64,000 nucleotides of DNA from an uncultured Lachnospira sp. (lineage in GTDB: Bacteria; Bacillota; Clostridia; Lachnospirales; Lachnospiraceae): NCBI GenBank assembly GCA_910587485.1, contig CAJUKN010000003.1:109983-173982 (forward strand). The letters are read 5' to 3'. The notes below the pieces were generated by a model. It saw only the letters and a program-made list of their open reading frames with translations, was not told the DNA's origin and did no database searches. How positions within the stretch are numbered: the stretch's first letter is position 1; each line of letters starts with the position of its first letter. Positions 16,694 through 25,552 of this stretch are shown piece by piece. Made by a program: the position numbers and the translations under genes.

Positions 16694-16738
16694 AGAAGAA
16701 CAAAAGCATCATATAGTGCTTTTGTTCTTCTTTTTTTG
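16694..16738 (+). terminator. Strong intrinsic terminator
   Basis: AGAAGAACAAAAGCA (16694-16708) pairs perfectly with TGCTTTTGTTCTTCT (16717-16731), followed by seven T. It ends the first cohesin transcript and shows that the next gene starts after it. Confidence 0.95.
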
Positions 16739-16768
16739 ATTAAGATTATTATGAAAAGGGAAAGAAAA

Positions 16769-17632
16769 ATGAGTACAATAAAAAAATTGACAAATATAAT
16801 AACAATTTTATTATGTATAATAAGTTTACATTTTTATTTTGTTGCTGTTCCTGTTTTTGCGGCAGGTGATTGTGAATTAATTTTATCGTCTGCACAAGGA
16901 AATAAAGGTGATGAAGTAACAATTAAAATGATACTTCAATCAAATTCAGGACTTGCAGGATTACAATATATAATAAAGTATGATACATCTGCTTTAAGTT
17001 TAGTATCAGCTAAGGCAATTGAAGGAGTGTTTTCAGACCCAATTGTGAATACAGAAAATGAGGGTGAGGTTGTATATGTTTTCGCAGAAGCAACAAGTAA
17101 TACAAGAACAGGCGATTTATTAGAAGTAACATTTAAGATATTAGATGAAGCAACTAATGACAATGTGGATTTAAAATTAGATAAAGTGATGGGTGTTGAT
17201 AATGATGTTAATATTGTTAATGTAAAAACCACTATTGAAGGTATTGAATTAACAGAAACTGGTAATTCAGGAGGAAACAATAATAGTACAGATGTTGCAA
17301 ACAATCCAACATCAAATAATAATGCAACAATTGACAATACAGAAAATAACAATACAGAAAATAACAATACAAAAAATAACAATACAGAAAATTCTAATAA
17401 TTCAAACAATATAAATAATTCAACAAATAATACACAAACAGACAAAGATGGTAATATCATATCAAATAATTCCAATGATAAAAATAATTCTGATAATAAA
17501 TCAAATAAAGGTATTATAATATTTATAATTATTGTCGTTGTAATATTACTTGCAGTAGCAGGTTATGTTATATATAATAAAAAATTCAAGAAAAATAATG
17601 ATAATAGTGACAATAATAATAAAATAATGTGA
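16769..17632 (+). CDS. Membrane-anchored single-cohesin protein
   Basis: 287 residues from ATG 16769; upstream in-frame Met codons lie before or inside a terminator. Signal peptide ends VPVFAAGD; a cohesin-type domain (about 34-165) has ELILSSAQGNKGDEVTI and LQYIIKYDTSALSLVSAKA; an Asn/Thr-rich spacer (about 168-240, repeats of TENNN) leads to a membrane helix (IIIFIIIVVVILLAVAGYVI) and a short Lys/Asn tail. It resembles anchoring scaffoldins but is tethered in the membrane instead of by sortase. With its wall-anchored neighbour it could present dockerin enzymes at two depths of the envelope; that is inference. Confidence 0.82.
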   Translation: MSTIKKLTNIITILLCIISLHFYFVAVPVFAAGDCELILSSAQGNKGDEVTIKMILQSNSGLAGLQYIIKYDTSALSLVSAKAIEGVFSDPIVNTENEGEVVYVFAEATSNTRTGDLLEVTFKILDEATNDNVDLKLDKVMGVDNDVNIVNVKTTIEGIELTETGNSGGNNNSTDVANNPTSNNNATIDNTENNNTENNNTKNNNTENSNNSNNINNSTNNTQTDKDGNIISNNSNDKNNSDNKSNKGIIIFIIIVVVILLAVAGYVIYNKKFKKNNDNSDNNNKIM

Positions 17633-17694
17633 TTTTTTATTTTATGCAATAGATGTATTTATGATATAATATAAAGTGACCAGGAGAGGAATAT

Positions 17695-18762
17695 ATGCTT
17701 AAAATAGATAGAAATTTTTTGAAAAATGAAGAGATTTTTAGCAATGAAATAGCATATATTGCCTCTTATGTAGTTAATGGACTTTTTTTAATATTACATA
17801 TATTTCTTGAAATTTATTATGTTGTTATTGCTGCAGATTGGATGATTAAACTGAATGGTATAAGTTTAGTAATAGAAATATTTAGTTTTTATTTAATTAA
17901 ACGTAAAAAGACAAAAATGTTTGCCAATATATTATTTTATGAGGCGATGATTCATGTAACAATAGCAACATTATGCTTTGGCTGGAATTGTGGATTTCAA
18001 GATTTTCATATTGCAATTATTGTTTTAGTATTTTTTGGTAATTATTTTTCTCAAAAGATGGGGCATAATGATGTACCTACATTAAAATTTTGTATATTAG
18101 ATATTATAGCTTATATATGTTCATTTTTATGGTTTTATTGGTTTGAAGAGATTTATACTATAAGCAGCAAATTACAAAAATATACACAATTATTTTCAGC
18201 ACTTGTCATATTTTTTATTGTTATAGTTTTTATGTGGATATTGACCCAATTTACAGTAAGGGTGGAAGAAGCTATGAATAAGAAAGCACAATTTGATGAA
18301 TTAACTCAATTACCAAATCGATATTATTTGATGGCACATTTTAAACAGCTTATGACAAAAGATAATAAGCAAGATAATTATTTAGCAATTATGGATATTG
18401 ATGATTTTAAAAAGGTTAATGATACATATGGACATAATTGTGGTGATTATGTTTTAAAAGAAATTGCTCAATTAATAACCAAATATTCCAAAGGTGGATT
18501 TGTATGCCGATGGGGAGGAGAAGAGTTTATTATATTAGGCAGTGTTGAAATTGATATGAAGAATCAATGTAAAATATTAAATGATATAAGAAAATTTGTT
18601 GGGAATCATGATTTTGAATATGAAGGATATAAATTTAATATAACAATAACGATGGGAGTTGCTACTTATGAACAAGGGCAAAGTATAGAAGAATGGGTAA
18701 ATGTTGCTGATAAAAAACTATATGCAGGAAAATATAGTGGAAAAAATAAGCTTGTATTTTAA
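17695..18762 (+). CDS. Membrane diguanylate cyclase (GGDEF)
   Basis: 355 residues: about five to six membrane helices (20-190), then a GGDEF domain (about 200-355). Seen: FDELTQLPNR, MDIDDFKKVNDTYGHNCGD and the active site RWGGEEF (residues 273-278). The active-site form GGEEF is competent for making cyclic di-GMP from two GTP. The RxxD inhibitory site five residues upstream is missing. The membrane domain matches no sensor I can name. ATG after AGGAGAGG; TATAAT lies at about 17668. Adjacent cohesin genes suggest a surface-adhesion link, but I see no c-di-GMP riboswitch. Confidence 0.9.
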   Translation: MLKIDRNFLKNEEIFSNEIAYIASYVVNGLFLILHIFLEIYYVVIAADWMIKLNGISLVIEIFSFYLIKRKKTKMFANILFYEAMIHVTIATLCFGWNCGFQDFHIAIIVLVFFGNYFSQKMGHNDVPTLKFCILDIIAYICSFLWFYWFEEIYTISSKLQKYTQLFSALVIFFIVIVFMWILTQFTVRVEEAMNKKAQFDELTQLPNRYYLMAHFKQLMTKDNKQDNYLAIMDIDDFKKVNDTYGHNCGDYVLKEIAQLITKYSKGGFVCRWGGEEFIILGSVEIDMKNQCKILNDIRKFVGNHDFEYEGYKFNITITMGVATYEQGQSIEEWVNVADKKLYAGKYSGKNKLVF

Positions 18763-18874
18763 AAAATTTTTAAAAAAATTTTAATATATGTTGCAAAAAA
18801 TTCTGCTATACTTTACAATGATTGCAACATACATAAATTTAAATTTTGTATGGGAATTTGGAGGATTATTATTT

Positions 18875-19384
18875 ATGGCAAAGAAAAAGGCCGATGCAGC
18901 AAAAACAGTTGCAAAAAAACAGAATGTTAAAGAAGACGCAATGAATGAAACAGAAGTAATCGTAGAGACATCAGAAGTAGAAGAACAAGAAACAAAGACA
19001 GAAGAGCCAAATGGAGATAAAACAATGGAAGAGCAAGTAGAAGAAGTAATTGATGCTGTTAAAGAAACAACAGAAAAGGTAGCTAAGAAAGCTGCCAAAG
19101 CTACAAAAAGTGCTGCTTCTAAAGTGAAAAAAGAAGCAAAGAAAGTAGCAAAAGAAACAGTAAAGAAGGTCAAAGAAAAGAAAGAACTTGTACCAGAAGT
19201 ATTTATACAATACGAAGCAATAGAAGCTAAAACAGAAGATATTATAGAAAATATTAAAAAAGCTTATGTTGCTGATGGACATTATGTTGCAGGAATCAAA
19301 GACCTTAAAGTTTATATTAAACCAGAAGATGGCTGCGCATATTATGTAATTAACGGCTCATATGCTGGAAATGTTGTGCTTTAA
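18875..19384 (+). CDS. DUF6465-type Lys/Glu-rich protein
   Basis: 169 residues from ATG 18875, 10 bases after GGAGG; promoter TTGCAA (18791-18796) and TACAAT (18814-18819), 17 bases apart, exclude the longer frame. The N-terminal two thirds is low-complexity: an acidic stretch, then a histone- or LEA-like run of repeats such as KKAAKATKSAASKVKKEAKK. The C-terminal 70 residues form a compact domain (VFIQYEAIEAKTEDIIENI ... DLKVYIKPEDGCAYYVING) that I associate with DUF6465, a clostridial family without known function. The basic tract could bind nucleic acid. Confidence 0.7.
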   Translation: MAKKKADAAKTVAKKQNVKEDAMNETEVIVETSEVEEQETKTEEPNGDKTMEEQVEEVIDAVKETTEKVAKKAAKATKSAASKVKKEAKKVAKETVKKVKEKKELVPEVFIQYEAIEAKTEDIIENIKKAYVADGHYVAGIKDLKVYIKPEDGCAYYVINGSYAGNVVL

Positions 19385-19411
19385 AAAATTTATTTGTAAA
19401 TTCTGTCTATA

Positions 19412-19460
19412 AACAAAAAGTTTTGCTATTTAAGAGTTTCGCTATGCGAAACTTTTTGTT
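19412..19460 (+). terminator. Hairpin with T-run after DUF6465 gene
   Basis: AACAAAAAGTTTTGC (19412-19426) can pair with GCGAAACTTTTTGTT (19446-19460); a shorter GTTTCGC/GCGAAAC hairpin followed by TTTTTG is the likely terminator. A second stem, GATGGCTCGC/GCGTGTCATC, follows at 19469-19491. No other feature is clear before queD. Confidence 0.65.
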
Positions 19461-19668
19461 GACATAAGGATGGCTCGCAAAGCGTGTCATCCGTTGTTTA
19501 TGTGTAGGAGTATGTATAAATTAAGAAATAAGCTGTATTGCATTAAGCAAATTAGAAATAAAATATTATAAAATTTAGTATAATATTAGGCAATATTTTT
19601 TATGTTTAGTTTTTAGTATATACTTCTATCTGTATTATATAAAAAAGCAGTACAGAAATGAGGGAAAA

Positions 19669-20091
19669 ATGTATTATATTACCACAGAAGCAAGTTTTGA
19701 TGCAGCACATTTTTTAAAGGGCTATGAAGGAAAGTGTAAAAATATTCATGGGCATCGATGGAGAGTTTTAGTAAAAATTGAGTCGGATGAATTATTAAAA
19801 AATCAACAGCATAATGGAATGATTGTAGATTTCAAAGAATTAAAAAATGATTTAAAGGAATTAACAGAAAAATTTGACCATACGTTTATTTTTGAAAAAG
19901 ATTCTTTAAAAAATGAATTGATAGAGTTATTAAAAAATGAAAATTTTGAATTAAGAGAAGTAGAATTTAGACCAACAGCAGAAAATTTTTCCAAGTATTT
20001 TTATGATAATTTAGCAAATAAAGGGTATCAAGTTGCAGAAGCAATGGTTTATGAGACCCCTAATAATATGGCTAGTTATTGTGAAAAATAA
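19669..20091 (+). CDS. queD: 6-carboxy-5,6,7,8-tetrahydropterin synthase QueD
   Basis: 140 residues. Converts 7,8-dihydroneopterin triphosphate to 6-carboxytetrahydropterin, the second step towards queuosine. Zinc ligands are visible: His in FDAAHFLKG and the pair in NIHGHRW, with the catalytic cysteine in GKCKNIHGH; the C-terminal active-site region has FRPTAENFSKYF. First gene of the queuosine operon. The Shine-Dalgarno region reads GCAGTACAGAAATGAGGG, a leader motif shared with several other genes here. TATAAT at 19579-19584 is a possible -10 box. I could not fit a preQ1 riboswitch in its leader. Confidence 0.93.
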   Translation: MYYITTEASFDAAHFLKGYEGKCKNIHGHRWRVLVKIESDELLKNQQHNGMIVDFKELKNDLKELTEKFDHTFIFEKDSLKNELIELLKNENFELREVEFRPTAENFSKYFYDNLANKGYQVAEAMVYETPNNMASYCEK

Positions 20092-20158
20092 ATGAAGAAA
20101 TAGAAAATGGACTGAACAATTATTTATGTGCAAAAGTGGTACAGAGGTGAGGGATACA

Positions 20159-20824
20159 ATGGCAAATTTTGAAGTAGTAGAACATTTTGTAAGCATTAAT
20201 GGAGAAGGGGCAAAAGCTGGACAGTTAGCATTATTTATTCGATTGAAAGGCTGTAATTTAAAATGCAAGTATTGTGATACACAGTGGGCTAATGGTATGG
20301 ATGCAGATTGTGTAATCATGTCTGAAGAGGATATTGCAAAATTGATTGAGGCTTCAAAAATACGTAATGTTACAATAACAGGCGGAGAACCATTATGGAG
20401 ACAACATATAGATATATTGCTTAAAAGAATAAGCAAGATTTCTGATATTTGTATAGAGATAGAAACAAATGGGAGTATTAATTTAGCAGACTATAAAAAT
20501 ATTTCGGATAAAATAACGTTTACAGTGGACTATAAATTAGGTTGCAGTGGAATGGAACAAAGTATGTTTATAGAAAATTACAATAATTTAACAAAAAATG
20601 ATACTGTAAAATTTGTTGTTGGAAATTATGAGGACTTAATAAAGGCAAAAAATATAATAGAGCGCATTAAACAAACAGGTGTGAAATTATATTTAAGTCC
20701 AGTGTTTGACAGTATAGAACCAAGAGACATTGTTCAGTTTATGATTGATAATAAGATGAATGGTGTAAATCTTCAATTACAGCTTCATAAATATATATGG
20801 AATCCATCACAAAAAGGCGTTTAA
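20159..20824 (+). CDS. queE: 7-carboxy-7-deazaguanine synthase QueE
   Basis: 221 residues from ATG 20159; the upstream frame is the leader. A radical-SAM enzyme that rearranges 6-carboxytetrahydropterin into CDG. The N-terminal substrate motif SINGEGAKAGQ precedes the CX3CX2C cluster motif in GCNLKCKYCD, and TITGGEPLW is the SAM-binding GGE motif. The leader AAAGTGGTACAGAGGTGAGGG is a variant of the one before queD. It sits 67 bases after queD. Confidence 0.93.
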   Translation: MANFEVVEHFVSINGEGAKAGQLALFIRLKGCNLKCKYCDTQWANGMDADCVIMSEEDIAKLIEASKIRNVTITGGEPLWRQHIDILLKRISKISDICIEIETNGSINLADYKNISDKITFTVDYKLGCSGMEQSMFIENYNNLTKNDTVKFVVGNYEDLIKAKNIIERIKQTGVKLYLSPVFDSIEPRDIVQFMIDNKMNGVNLQLQLHKYIWNPSQKGV

Positions 20825-20845
20825 TAAATTTTAGATTGATTATAA

Positions 20846-20883
20846 GTAAGCAGCAAAGGAAATAATAAATATCCATTTGACTT
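20846..20883 (+). repeat. Dispersed element, degenerate tail (copy h)
   Basis: AAGTAAGCAGCAAAGG...AATATCCATTTGACTTT corresponds to the tail of the dispersed element with the hairpin mostly lost; it lies between queE and folE and runs into the folE leader motif. Confidence 0.5.
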
Positions 20884-20913
20884 TGCAAGTTATGAAAGGC
20901 ATGGTTATAAATT

Positions 20914-21480
20914 ATGATAGATACACAGGCAATTAAAGAGCATATAAAAGCCATTATTGTGGCATTAGGTGACGACCCTCAAAGAGAGGGGCTTATTGAA
21001 ACGCCTGATAGAGTGGCACGAATGTATGAAGAAGTTTTTGAAGGTATGAATTATACAAATGACGATATAGCAAAAATGTATGGCAAGACATTTGAGAAGC
21101 CTGAACAAAATGGTGATGATATGGTTGTTGTCAAAGATATTGAAGTTTTTAGTTATTGTGAACATCATATTGCATTGATGTACAATATGAAAGTTACCGT
21201 TGCCTATATTCCAAAAGATAAAATACTTGGTTTAAGTAAAATTGCACGAATTGCAGATATGGTTGCAAAGAGACTTCAGGTTCAAGAACGAATTGGAAGT
21301 GATATTGCTGAAATTATGCAAAAAGTGACAGGAAGTGAGGATATAGCAGTACTGATAGAAGCAAATCATAGCTGTATGACGGCGCGTGGCATTAAAAATG
21401 CGCAGGCAAAAACATTTACAAGCAAATTGTGTGGGCGGTTTAAAACAGAATCAGAATTATATAATAGAGTAAAACAATAA
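20914..21480 (+). CDS. folE: GTP cyclohydrolase I FolE
   Basis: 188 residues; opens the imidazole ring of GTP to give dihydroneopterin triphosphate, feeding QueD (and possibly folate). Zinc and catalytic motifs SYCEHH and NHSCMTARG are complete; ETPDRVARMYEEVF is the family N-terminal signature. Its position between queE and queC shows a dedicated queuosine role. The leader GCAAGTTATGAAAGGCATGG is shared with three other genes in the window; GAAAGG lies about 14 bases before the ATG, an unusually long spacing. Confidence 0.93.
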   Translation: MIDTQAIKEHIKAIIVALGDDPQREGLIETPDRVARMYEEVFEGMNYTNDDIAKMYGKTFEKPEQNGDDMVVVKDIEVFSYCEHHIALMYNMKVTVAYIPKDKILGLSKIARIADMVAKRLQVQERIGSDIAEIMQKVTGSEDIAVLIEANHSCMTARGIKNAQAKTFTSKLCGRFKTESELYNRVKQ

Positions 21481-21507
21481 TTGGAAGTAGAAAATGGAGG
21501 AAAATGT

Positions 21508-22194
21508 GTGAACGTATTAGTGTTAGTAAGTGGTGGAATTGACAGCACGACATGTCTTGCAATGATGGTAGAACAGTTTGGCAAGGAAAATGTACATGCT
21601 TTATCTATGTATTATGGACAGAAGCATGATAAAGAATTATCGTGTGCAAAAGCAGTTGCTGATTATTATGGTGTTTCATATAGCCAAATGGATTTATCCA
21701 TTATATTTAAAGAAAGTAATTGTTCATTATTAAGCCATTCTAATCAAGATATTCCACATAAATCTTATGCTAAACAGTTAAATGAAATGGAAGAAACAAC
21801 CGTTTCAACCTATGTTCCATTTAGAAATGGATTATTTCTTTCCTGTGCAGCAAGTATTGCTTTGTCAAAAAATTGCGATATTATCTGTTATGGGGCGCAT
21901 AGTGATGATGCAGCTGGCAATGCTTATCCTGATTGTAGTGCTGCTTTTAATAAGGCAATGAATGAAGCTATATATTTAGGAAGTGGAAATAAGGTTAAAA
22001 TAGAAGCGCCTTTTGTTAATATGACAAAAAAAGAAGTGGTTGCTAAAGGTTTGGTGTTAAAAGTTCCTTATGAACTTACTTGGAGTTGTTATGAAGGTCA
22101 CGACAAAGCATGTGGCGTCTGTGCAACATGCAGAGACAGAAAAAAAGCATTTGAGGAAAATGGTATGATAGACCCAATTCCATATGAGATATAA
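21508..22194 (+). CDS. queC: 7-cyano-7-deazaguanine synthase QueC
   Basis: 228 residues from GTG 21508, chosen because GGAGG precedes it by 8 bases and MNVLVLVSGGIDSTT is the family start. ATP-dependent ligase that converts CDG to preQ0 in two steps. The PP-loop SGGIDS and the C-terminal zinc cluster CYEGHDKACGVCATC are intact. It begins 27 bases after folE. Confidence 0.93.
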   Translation: MNVLVLVSGGIDSTTCLAMMVEQFGKENVHALSMYYGQKHDKELSCAKAVADYYGVSYSQMDLSIIFKESNCSLLSHSNQDIPHKSYAKQLNEMEETTVSTYVPFRNGLFLSCAASIALSKNCDIICYGAHSDDAAGNAYPDCSAAFNKAMNEAIYLGSGNKVKIEAPFVNMTKKEVVAKGLVLKVPYELTWSCYEGHDKACGVCATCRDRKKAFEENGMIDPIPYEI

Positions 22195-22239
22195 AGTTAC
22201 TAAAAAATTTAAAAAAGCGGCGTAGAAATGAGGATTAAT

Positions 22240-22734
22240 ATGGGAAGAAGTAAAGAGGAAGTAAAAGACTTATCACTATTAGGAAATCAACAGGTTTCCT
22301 ATTCTAGTAATTATAACCCTGATATTTTAGAAACATTTGATAATAAACATCCAAATCATGATTATTTTGTTAAATTTAATTGTCCTGAGTTTACTAGTTT
22401 ATGTCCTATTACAGGACAACCTGATTTTGCAACAATTACTATATCCTATGTACCAGATATTAAGATGGTTGAGAGTAAGTCCTTGAAGCTGTATTTATTT
22501 AGCTTTAGAAATCATGGTGATTTTCATGAGGATTGTATCAATATTATTATGGAAGATTTAATAAAAGTTATGAATCCAAAGTATATTGAGGTGTGGGGAA
22601 AATTTACACCTAGAGGGGGAATATCAATAGACCCTTATTGCAATTATGGAAAAGCAGGTACAAAGTGGGAGGAAGTAGCATTTAAACGACTTACAGAACA
22701 TGATATGTATCCAGAAAAGATAGATAATAGATAA
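22240..22734 (+). CDS. queF: NADPH-dependent preQ0 reductase QueF
   Basis: 164 residues, the short (unimodular, type I) form. Reduces preQ0 to preQ1, the base inserted by tRNA-guanine transglycosylase. The catalytic cysteine is in SLCPITGQPDF and the QueF motif is ESKSLKLYLFSFRNHGDFHED. Start at ATG 22240, 6 bases after GAGG; the motif GCGGCGTAGAAATGAGG again matches the queD-type leader. It completes GTP-to-preQ1; tgt, queA and queG/H are not in the window. Confidence 0.93.
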   Translation: MGRSKEEVKDLSLLGNQQVSYSSNYNPDILETFDNKHPNHDYFVKFNCPEFTSLCPITGQPDFATITISYVPDIKMVESKSLKLYLFSFRNHGDFHEDCINIIMEDLIKVMNPKYIEVWGKFTPRGGISIDPYCNYGKAGTKWEEVAFKRLTEHDMYPEKIDNR

Positions 22735-22767
22735 AGTTACAAAAGTAGAAAGGTTATGGTTATAAAA

Positions 22768-24327
22768 ATGAAAGTAGTAAAAAAATCATTTAGACATCTG
22801 ATTGTAGTTTTATTTGTTGCCTCACTTGCTGCATCGATGCTGATTGGGTGTGCAGGTAGTAATGATTCTAAAAATGATAGTGTAGGCGATGGCAAGTTGG
22901 TGTCAGGAAGTGAGTTTACTGTAGGTTTTGATGCAGAATTTCCACCATATGGATATAAAGATGACAATGGTGAATATGTTGGTTTTGACTTAGACTTAGC
23001 GCAGGAAGTTTGTAACAGAAATGGTTGGACATTAGTAAAACAGCCAATTGACTGGGATTCTAAAGATATGGAATTAAATTCTGGAACAATTAGCTGTATT
23101 TGGAATGGATTTACAATAGATGGAAGAGAAAATGAATATACATGGTCATCTGCTTATATTGATAATTCTCAAGTAGTTGTTGTAAAAAGCAGTTCATCAA
23201 TTGAAAAATTGGACGATTTAAAAGGTAAAGTTGTTTTAGTGCAGGCAGATTCATCTGCATTGGCAGCTTTTACAGGAGAAAATGCGGAAGAAAAAAATAT
23301 TGCACTTGCAAAAAGTTTTTCTTCACTTCAGCAAGTATCGGATTACAATAGTGCATTTATGAACTTAGAGGCAGGTTCTGTCGATGCCATTTGCATGGAT
23401 ATAGGTGTTGCAAGGTATGAATTAGAAGCCAGAGGCGGCGCGTTTAAAATGTTAAAAGAGCATGTATCTTCTGAACAGTATGGCGTAGGATTTAAAAAGG
23501 GCAATAAAGCTCTTAGAAATCAAGTTCAAAAAAGTTTGGAAGAGATGTTATCCGATGGAACATTAGAGACAATAGCAAAAAAATGGGGCGTTGACGAAAG
23601 TATCTGTCTGGGCAAAGAAGGCGCTGATGCGGTTATGAAGGCAGAAAAAGACACAGAGAAAGAAAAACCATTTTTTAAGCAGTTTGTTGAAATTGTTGGA
23701 CTTTTAGCTAGTGGTATGTTAGCTTCATTGGCAATTTTTGTACTTACATTGATATTTTCTTTGCCGCTTGGATTGCTTATTACATTTATTAGAACTTCAA
23801 AATTGAAAGTTTTGCAGTGGATTGCACGAATTTACATATCAATTCTTAGAGGAACACCATTGATGCTGCAATTATTAGTCGTATTTTTTGGACCATATTA
23901 TATATTTGATATATCATTGTCCTATTCATATCGATTTTATGCAGTTATTATCGGATTTTCATTAAACTATGCGGCATATTTTGCTGAGATTTTTAGAGCA
24001 GGAATTGCATCCGTTCCAGTGGGACAACATGAGGCTGCACAGGTACTTGGCTATTCAAAAGTACAGACATTTTGTAAAATTGTATTTCCACAGATGGTTA
24101 AACATGTACTGCCGCCTGTAACTAATGAGGTTATAACACTTGTCAAAGATACATCTTTAGCATTTGCATTAGCTTATACAGAAATGTTTACACTGGCAAA
24201 ACAGGTTGCCGCTTCTAAGGCAAGTATTATGCCATTATTTGTGGCAGGCATATTTTACTATATATTTAATTTTATTGTAGCATGGCTGATGGAAAAGGTT
24301 GAGAAAAAGCTGGAATATTATAGGTAG
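22768..24327 (+). CDS. Amino-acid ABC importer, fused binding protein and permease
   Basis: 519 residues. N-terminal lipoprotein signal with lipobox LIGC, then a periplasmic-type amino-acid binding domain (about 45-280; EFTVGFDAEFPPYGYKDDNGEY, GFDLDLAQEV) and a GlnP/HisM-type permease domain (about 300-519) with the EAA loop GQHEAAQVLGYSKVQTFCKIVFPQ. Such fusions are known in Gram-positive glutamine/cystine-type importers. Residues around the ligand site do not settle the substrate. The start is the second of two nearby in-frame ATGs, following leader motif AGAAAGGTTATGGTTATA; the first lies only 2 bases after AAAGG. Its ATPase gene follows. Confidence 0.88.
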   Translation: MKVVKKSFRHLIVVLFVASLAASMLIGCAGSNDSKNDSVGDGKLVSGSEFTVGFDAEFPPYGYKDDNGEYVGFDLDLAQEVCNRNGWTLVKQPIDWDSKDMELNSGTISCIWNGFTIDGRENEYTWSSAYIDNSQVVVVKSSSSIEKLDDLKGKVVLVQADSSALAAFTGENAEEKNIALAKSFSSLQQVSDYNSAFMNLEAGSVDAICMDIGVARYELEARGGAFKMLKEHVSSEQYGVGFKKGNKALRNQVQKSLEEMLSDGTLETIAKKWGVDESICLGKEGADAVMKAEKDTEKEKPFFKQFVEIVGLLASGMLASLAIFVLTLIFSLPLGLLITFIRTSKLKVLQWIARIYISILRGTPLMLQLLVVFFGPYYIFDISLSYSYRFYAVIIGFSLNYAAYFAEIFRAGIASVPVGQHEAAQVLGYSKVQTFCKIVFPQMVKHVLPPVTNEVITLVKDTSLAFALAYTEMFTLAKQVAASKASIMPLFVAGIFYYIFNFIVAWLMEKVEKKLEYYR

Positions 24328-24447
24328 AATAAAAATTGTGCAAAAAGCAATATACGGTTGTTTATGCTGAAATGTCACAAATAATGCTTGTTGCGATAAA
24401 GCAGTTTTTGCATGATTTTGACATTGCATTTCAGAATGGAGGATACA

Positions 24448-25206
24448 ATGAAGCTATTAGAAATGAATCATATTAAGAAAAGTTTTGGAAGTCTTGGCGT
24501 GCTAAAAGATATATCAATAGACGTTGAGGAAGGAGAGGTTGTAGCAATTATAGGACCATCAGGTTCAGGAAAGTCAACATTGCTTCGATGTGCGACTCTT
24601 TTGGAAACAATTGATGAGGGAACATTGAAGTATTGTGGCGAAGAAGCTGCAGCAAATACAGGTTCGGGAAAAACGGTGTATGCTTCTAAAAATAAATTAC
24701 ATGAATTAAAAAATAATTTTGGTTTAGTATTTCAAAATTTTAATCTTTTTCCACACTATTCTGTAATGAAAAATGTTACCGATGCACCAATTAGTGTTCA
24801 AAAAAGAAATAAAGAAGAAGTTTATAAAGTTGCTGAGGAATTATTGAAGAAAGTAGGACTAGAAGATAAAAAGGACTATTATCCATGTCAATTATCTGGT
24901 GGTCAGCAACAGAGAGTAGCTATTGCAAGAGCATTAGCAATGAATCCTAAAATTTTATTTTTTGATGAACCTACATCAGCACTTGACCCTGAAATTACAG
25001 CCGAAATTTTAAAAATTATGAGAGAACTTGCCGCAGAAAAAATGACAATGGTTATTGTGACACATGAAATTAATTTTGCCAGAAATGTTGCAGATAGAGT
25101 AATATTTATGGATAGTGGCTTTGTGATAGAGCAAGGAACACCAAAAGATGTTATTGACAATCCAACAAATGATAGAACAAGAGCATTTTTACAAAAATTA
25201 GCCTAA
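24448..25206 (+). CDS. Polar amino-acid ABC transporter ATPase (GlnQ type)
   Basis: 252 residues from ATG 24448, 5 bases after GGAGG. Complete nucleotide-binding subunit: Walker A GPSGSGKST, Q-loop LVFQNFNLFPH, signature LSGGQQQRVAIARAL, Walker B ILFFDEPTSALD and switch VTHE. The insertion around AANTGSGKTVYASKNK is longer than usual for this family. It partners with the fused permease upstream. The 120-base gap holds GTGCAAAAA...TTTTTGCAT, which can pair and may adjust expression. Confidence 0.92.
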   Translation: MKLLEMNHIKKSFGSLGVLKDISIDVEEGEVVAIIGPSGSGKSTLLRCATLLETIDEGTLKYCGEEAAANTGSGKTVYASKNKLHELKNNFGLVFQNFNLFPHYSVMKNVTDAPISVQKRNKEEVYKVAEELLKKVGLEDKKDYYPCQLSGGQQQRVAIARALAMNPKILFFDEPTSALDPEITAEILKIMRELAAEKMTMVIVTHEINFARNVADRVIFMDSGFVIEQGTPKDVIDNPTNDRTRAFLQKLA

Positions 25207-25269
25207 GAATAGATAACACAAATAAAGTCTTGAAAATATTGAGATTTTGTGTTAATCTATATCTGGCAG

Positions 25270-25340
25270 GCAGATATGGTCTATCGGTATGACCTCAGCT
25301 TCCCAAGCTGATGAGGCGGGTTCGACTCCCGTTATCTGCT
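25270..25340 (+). tRNA. tRNA-Gly (anticodon CCC)
   Basis: 71 bases form a full cloverleaf: acceptor GCAGATA/TATCTGC (7 bp), D-arm GTC...GAC, anticodon stem TCAGC/GCTGA with loop TTCCCAA (anticodon CCC, codon GGG), variable loop TGAGG region, T-arm with TTCGACT loop, discriminator T. CCA is not encoded. No integrase or attachment-site repeat adjoins it. Confidence 0.93.
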
Positions 25341-25382
25341 CTTATAAGACGAATTTGTGTAGCAATGCAACTATTTTTTAAT

Positions 25383-25476
25383 TTGACATTTTAAACATAT
25401 TATGCTAATCTTTTAAAGAAGTAAAGCATCACAAGGGGCATACCACCAAAGGTATGGTTTTTGTGGTGCTTTTTTG
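25383..25476 (+). ncRNA. Possible small RNA: isolated promoter and terminator
   Basis: TTGACA (25383-25388) and TAATCT (25406-25411), 17 bases apart with a TG one base upstream of the -10, form an extended -10 promoter. About 12 bases past it begins AAAGCATCACAA (25423-25434), which pairs over 12 bp with TTGTGGTGCTTT (25461-25472), enclosing CATACC/GGTATG, then a T-run. No reading frame fits, so a transcript of roughly 60 bases that is almost all hairpin is implied. It could alternatively be just the tRNA terminator. Confidence 0.45.
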
Positions 25477-25552
25477 GTGGATATAATAAATAAAGTGATA
25501 AATCAGACTTGAATAATTTAGATAATCAGTGTTGTATCATTCCAAAAGCATT

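Noticed and set aside
16936..17475. 179-codon minus-strand open frame
   Set aside because: Mirror of the Asn/Thr repeat region of the cohesin gene; biased composition and no start context.
19461..19668. preQ1 riboswitch before queD
   Set aside because: No CUAG-type loop and A-rich tail arrangement could be fitted; only generic hairpins are seen.
25270..25340. tRNA-linked integration site
   Set aside because: No integrase, phage gene or repeated tRNA 3' end was found nearby.
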